The notes under the pieces were generated by a model. It saw nothing but the letters and a program-made list of their open reading frames with translations, searched no databases and was not told the origin of the DNA. From SAR324 cluster bacterium (GTDB lineage: Bacteria > SAR324 > NAC60-12): a stretch of DNA of 7,070 nucleotides. The stretch lies in contig JAKUUF010000080.1 in the NCBI GenBank assembly GCA_022448705.1, positions 1 to 7,070 on the forward strand. Direction: 5' to 3'. Numbering within the stretch: position 1 is the first letter of the stretch; every line of letters starts with the position of its first letter. The position numbers were made by a program, and so were the translations under genes. Below, one piece after another: positions 5,670 to 7,070 of the stretch.

Positions 5670-7070
5670 ATGACAAAAGAAATTATCATAAACCACACCT
5701 CGCATGAGACACGGGTTGCAGTTATGGAAGGAGGACTCTTGACTGAACTGCACCATGAACGTGAAAAAGTAATGCGTGTTGTGGACAATATTTACAAAGG
5801 GAAAGTACTGAATGTCTTGCCGGGAATGGAGTCAGCATTTGTCGACATTGGCGAAGAAAGGGCAGCATTTTTACATATTGACGACATACTTCCTGAGAAT
5901 GAAATACTTGGAGAAACTCCAAGGGAAAATGGTGAAAAAAAAGAAATCGGTCAACTGATTCAGGAAGGACAGGATGTTCTGGTACAGGTTTCAAAAGGCC
6001 CGATCGGAACAAAGGGTGCCCGAATTACGAACCATGTTTCAATACCGGGAAGGAACCTGGTTTATCTGCCGACAACGCAGACCTTAGGGGTTTCACGTCA
6101 AATCAGCATGGAAAGAGAACGTGAGCGGCTCAAGGAAATTGTGGATCGTCTGCGCCCAGAAAATTCGGGATTCATCATTCGTACTGTGGCAGAAGGGCAC
6201 ACTGAAGAAGATTTGCATTCTGATATTAATTACCTCGTATCAATATGGAACGATATCCTTGAAAAGTTCCGCTCACTTCCAGCACCGTCGCTTTTGCATT
6301 CAGATCTGAATATTGTTTTCCGTACCATCCGAGATATTTTCTCTTCTGATGTCAAGAAGCTGGTTGTGGATGACAAGACGCAGTTTCAAAAAATTCGCCA
6401 GTTTGTGCGGTCCTATCTGCCTCGTTACAGTTCTGTGCTGGAAAACTACACAAAACCGGAACCTTTATTTGACCATTACAGAATTGAGAATGAAATAGAT
6501 CGCGCTCTTGGAAATAAAGTCTGGCTGCGATCCGGAGGACATCTTGTGATTGATCAGACTGAAGCACTTACTTCGGTTGATGTGAATACAGGTCGCTTTG
6601 TGGGTAAGGAAAGTCATGAAAATACGATTTTCCGAACCAACATTGAAGCTGCTGAGGAGATCGTCTCCCAGCTGCAATTGCGCAATATCGGGGGAATAAT
6701 CATTATCGATTTCATCGATATGGAAAGTCAGCAGCATCGGCAGATGGTTTATCAGACTCTCAAGGACCACCTTCGCACTGATAAGGCACGAAGTAAGATT
6801 TTACAAATCAGCGAGATGGGACTGGTAGAAATGACACGTAAGCGTGATCTTGAAAATCTCAACCGCTACCTATGTGATCCCTGTCCATACTGTGATGGAA
6901 CCGGTCAGATCAAGTCAGCTTCGACGGTCAGCTATGAAGCCTTTAGGGAAATCAGAAGAAGCTGCCGCCAAAACACTAAAGGTTCCATAACCTTATTTTT
7001 GCATTCTGATGTCCACAGATATATCCAGCAGGAAGAGCAGGAAGCAGTTAAATCACTGGAAGAGGAAATG
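5670..7070 (+). CDS. rng: Ribonuclease E/G family endoribonuclease (3' end outside the window)
   Basis: Single-strand-specific endoribonuclease acting in rRNA maturation and mRNA decay. The ATG at 5670 opens a frame that stays open to the window's last codon, giving 467 residues. An S1 RNA-binding domain covers about 36-120 (NIYKGKVLNVLPGMESAFVD at 40-59). Arg171-Thr172 in GFIIRT matches the 5'-monophosphate sensing pair Arg169-Thr170 of E. coli RNase E. The DNase I-like catalytic part has Asp304 (SVDVNTG) and Asp347 (IIIIDFIDM), equivalent to metal-binding Asp303 and Asp346. CPYC (405-408) is the zinc-link that joins dimers, followed by DGTG. E. coli RNase G is 489 residues, so probably only a short part is missing, but an RNase E-type C-terminal scaffold beyond the edge cannot be excluded. 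The gap after pdxJ is five bases, with no Shine-Dalgarno sequence, so it belongs to the same operon. Confidence 0.95.
   Translation, partial: MTKEIIINHTSHETRVAVMEGGLLTELHHEREKVMRVVDNIYKGKVLNVLPGMESAFVDIGEERAAFLHIDDILPENEILGETPRENGEKKEIGQLIQEGQDVLVQVSKGPIGTKGARITNHVSIPGRNLVYLPTTQTLGVSRQISMERERERLKEIVDRLRPENSGFIIRTVAEGHTEEDLHSDINYLVSIWNDILEKFRSLPAPSLLHSDLNIVFRTIRDIFSSDVKKLVVDDKTQFQKIRQFVRSYLPRYSSVLENYTKPEPLFDHYRIENEIDRALGNKVWLRSGGHLVIDQTEALTSVDVNTGRFVGKESHENTIFRTNIEAAEEIVSQLQLRNIGGIIIIDFIDMESQQHRQMVYQTLKDHLRTDKARSKILQISEMGLVEMTRKRDLENLNRYLCDPCPYCDGTGQIKSASTVSYEAFREIRRSCRQNTKGSITLFLHSDVHRYIQQEEQEAVKSLEEEM

Noticed and set aside
5722..6770. Several short open frames on both strands over the RNase E/G gene.
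   Set aside because: The plus-strand frame from 5670 encodes an intact RNase E/G catalytic region across all of them.

Overview
This 7,070-base window is ordinary chromosomal housekeeping DNA. It has seven recognisable genes on two divergent units and no sign of mobile elements, CRISPR arrays, tRNA or rRNA. The organism looks like a Gram-negative bacterium outside the Proteobacteria. It has a TonB-like inner-membrane anchor and the DXP-dependent vitamin B6 enzyme PdxJ, both usual in Gram-negatives, beside a cdaA-ybbR (c-di-AMP) pair best known from Firmicutes but also found in PVC, FCB-like and deltaproteobacterial lineages. None of the seven starts has a convincing Shine-Dalgarno sequence, and three of the seven are GTG. 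A PVC-type lineage (for example Kiritimatiellota or Lentisphaerota) or a relative of the Bacteroidota/Chlorobiota group is my best guess, with low confidence.

Layout. Minus strand: nadK (141-959) reads leftward and is followed, 12 bases after its stop, by the first 42 codons of a TonB-like protein (128-1) that runs off the window. A 223-base AT-rich divergent intergenic region (960-1182) holds a candidate promoter for each direction, each with its own inverted repeat. Plus strand: ftsH (1183-3021), a 103-base gap, then a tightly packed run of cdaA (3125-4024), ybbR/cdaR (4034-4939), pdxJ (4942-5664) and an RNase E/G gene (5670 to the right edge, open). The gaps in that run are 9, 2 and 5 bases, so cotranscription is very likely.

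Functions. CdaA makes cyclic di-AMP at the membrane and the YbbR-domain protein is its expected membrane-anchored regulator. FtsH is the membrane AAA+ protease. PdxJ makes pyridoxine 5'-phosphate. RNase E/G processes rRNA and mRNA. NadK makes NADP. The grouping resembles the ftsH-folP-cdaA-ybbR-glmM-pdxJ order known from some other phyla, but folP and glmM are absent here and an RNase gene is attached.

I found no undescribed system. The points most worth a second look are the two operator-like dyads in the divergent promoter region, an altered motif in NadK, the TonB-like protein next to nadK, the window-wide lack of ribosome binding sites, and the coupling of the c-di-AMP pair to pdxJ and an RNase gene.
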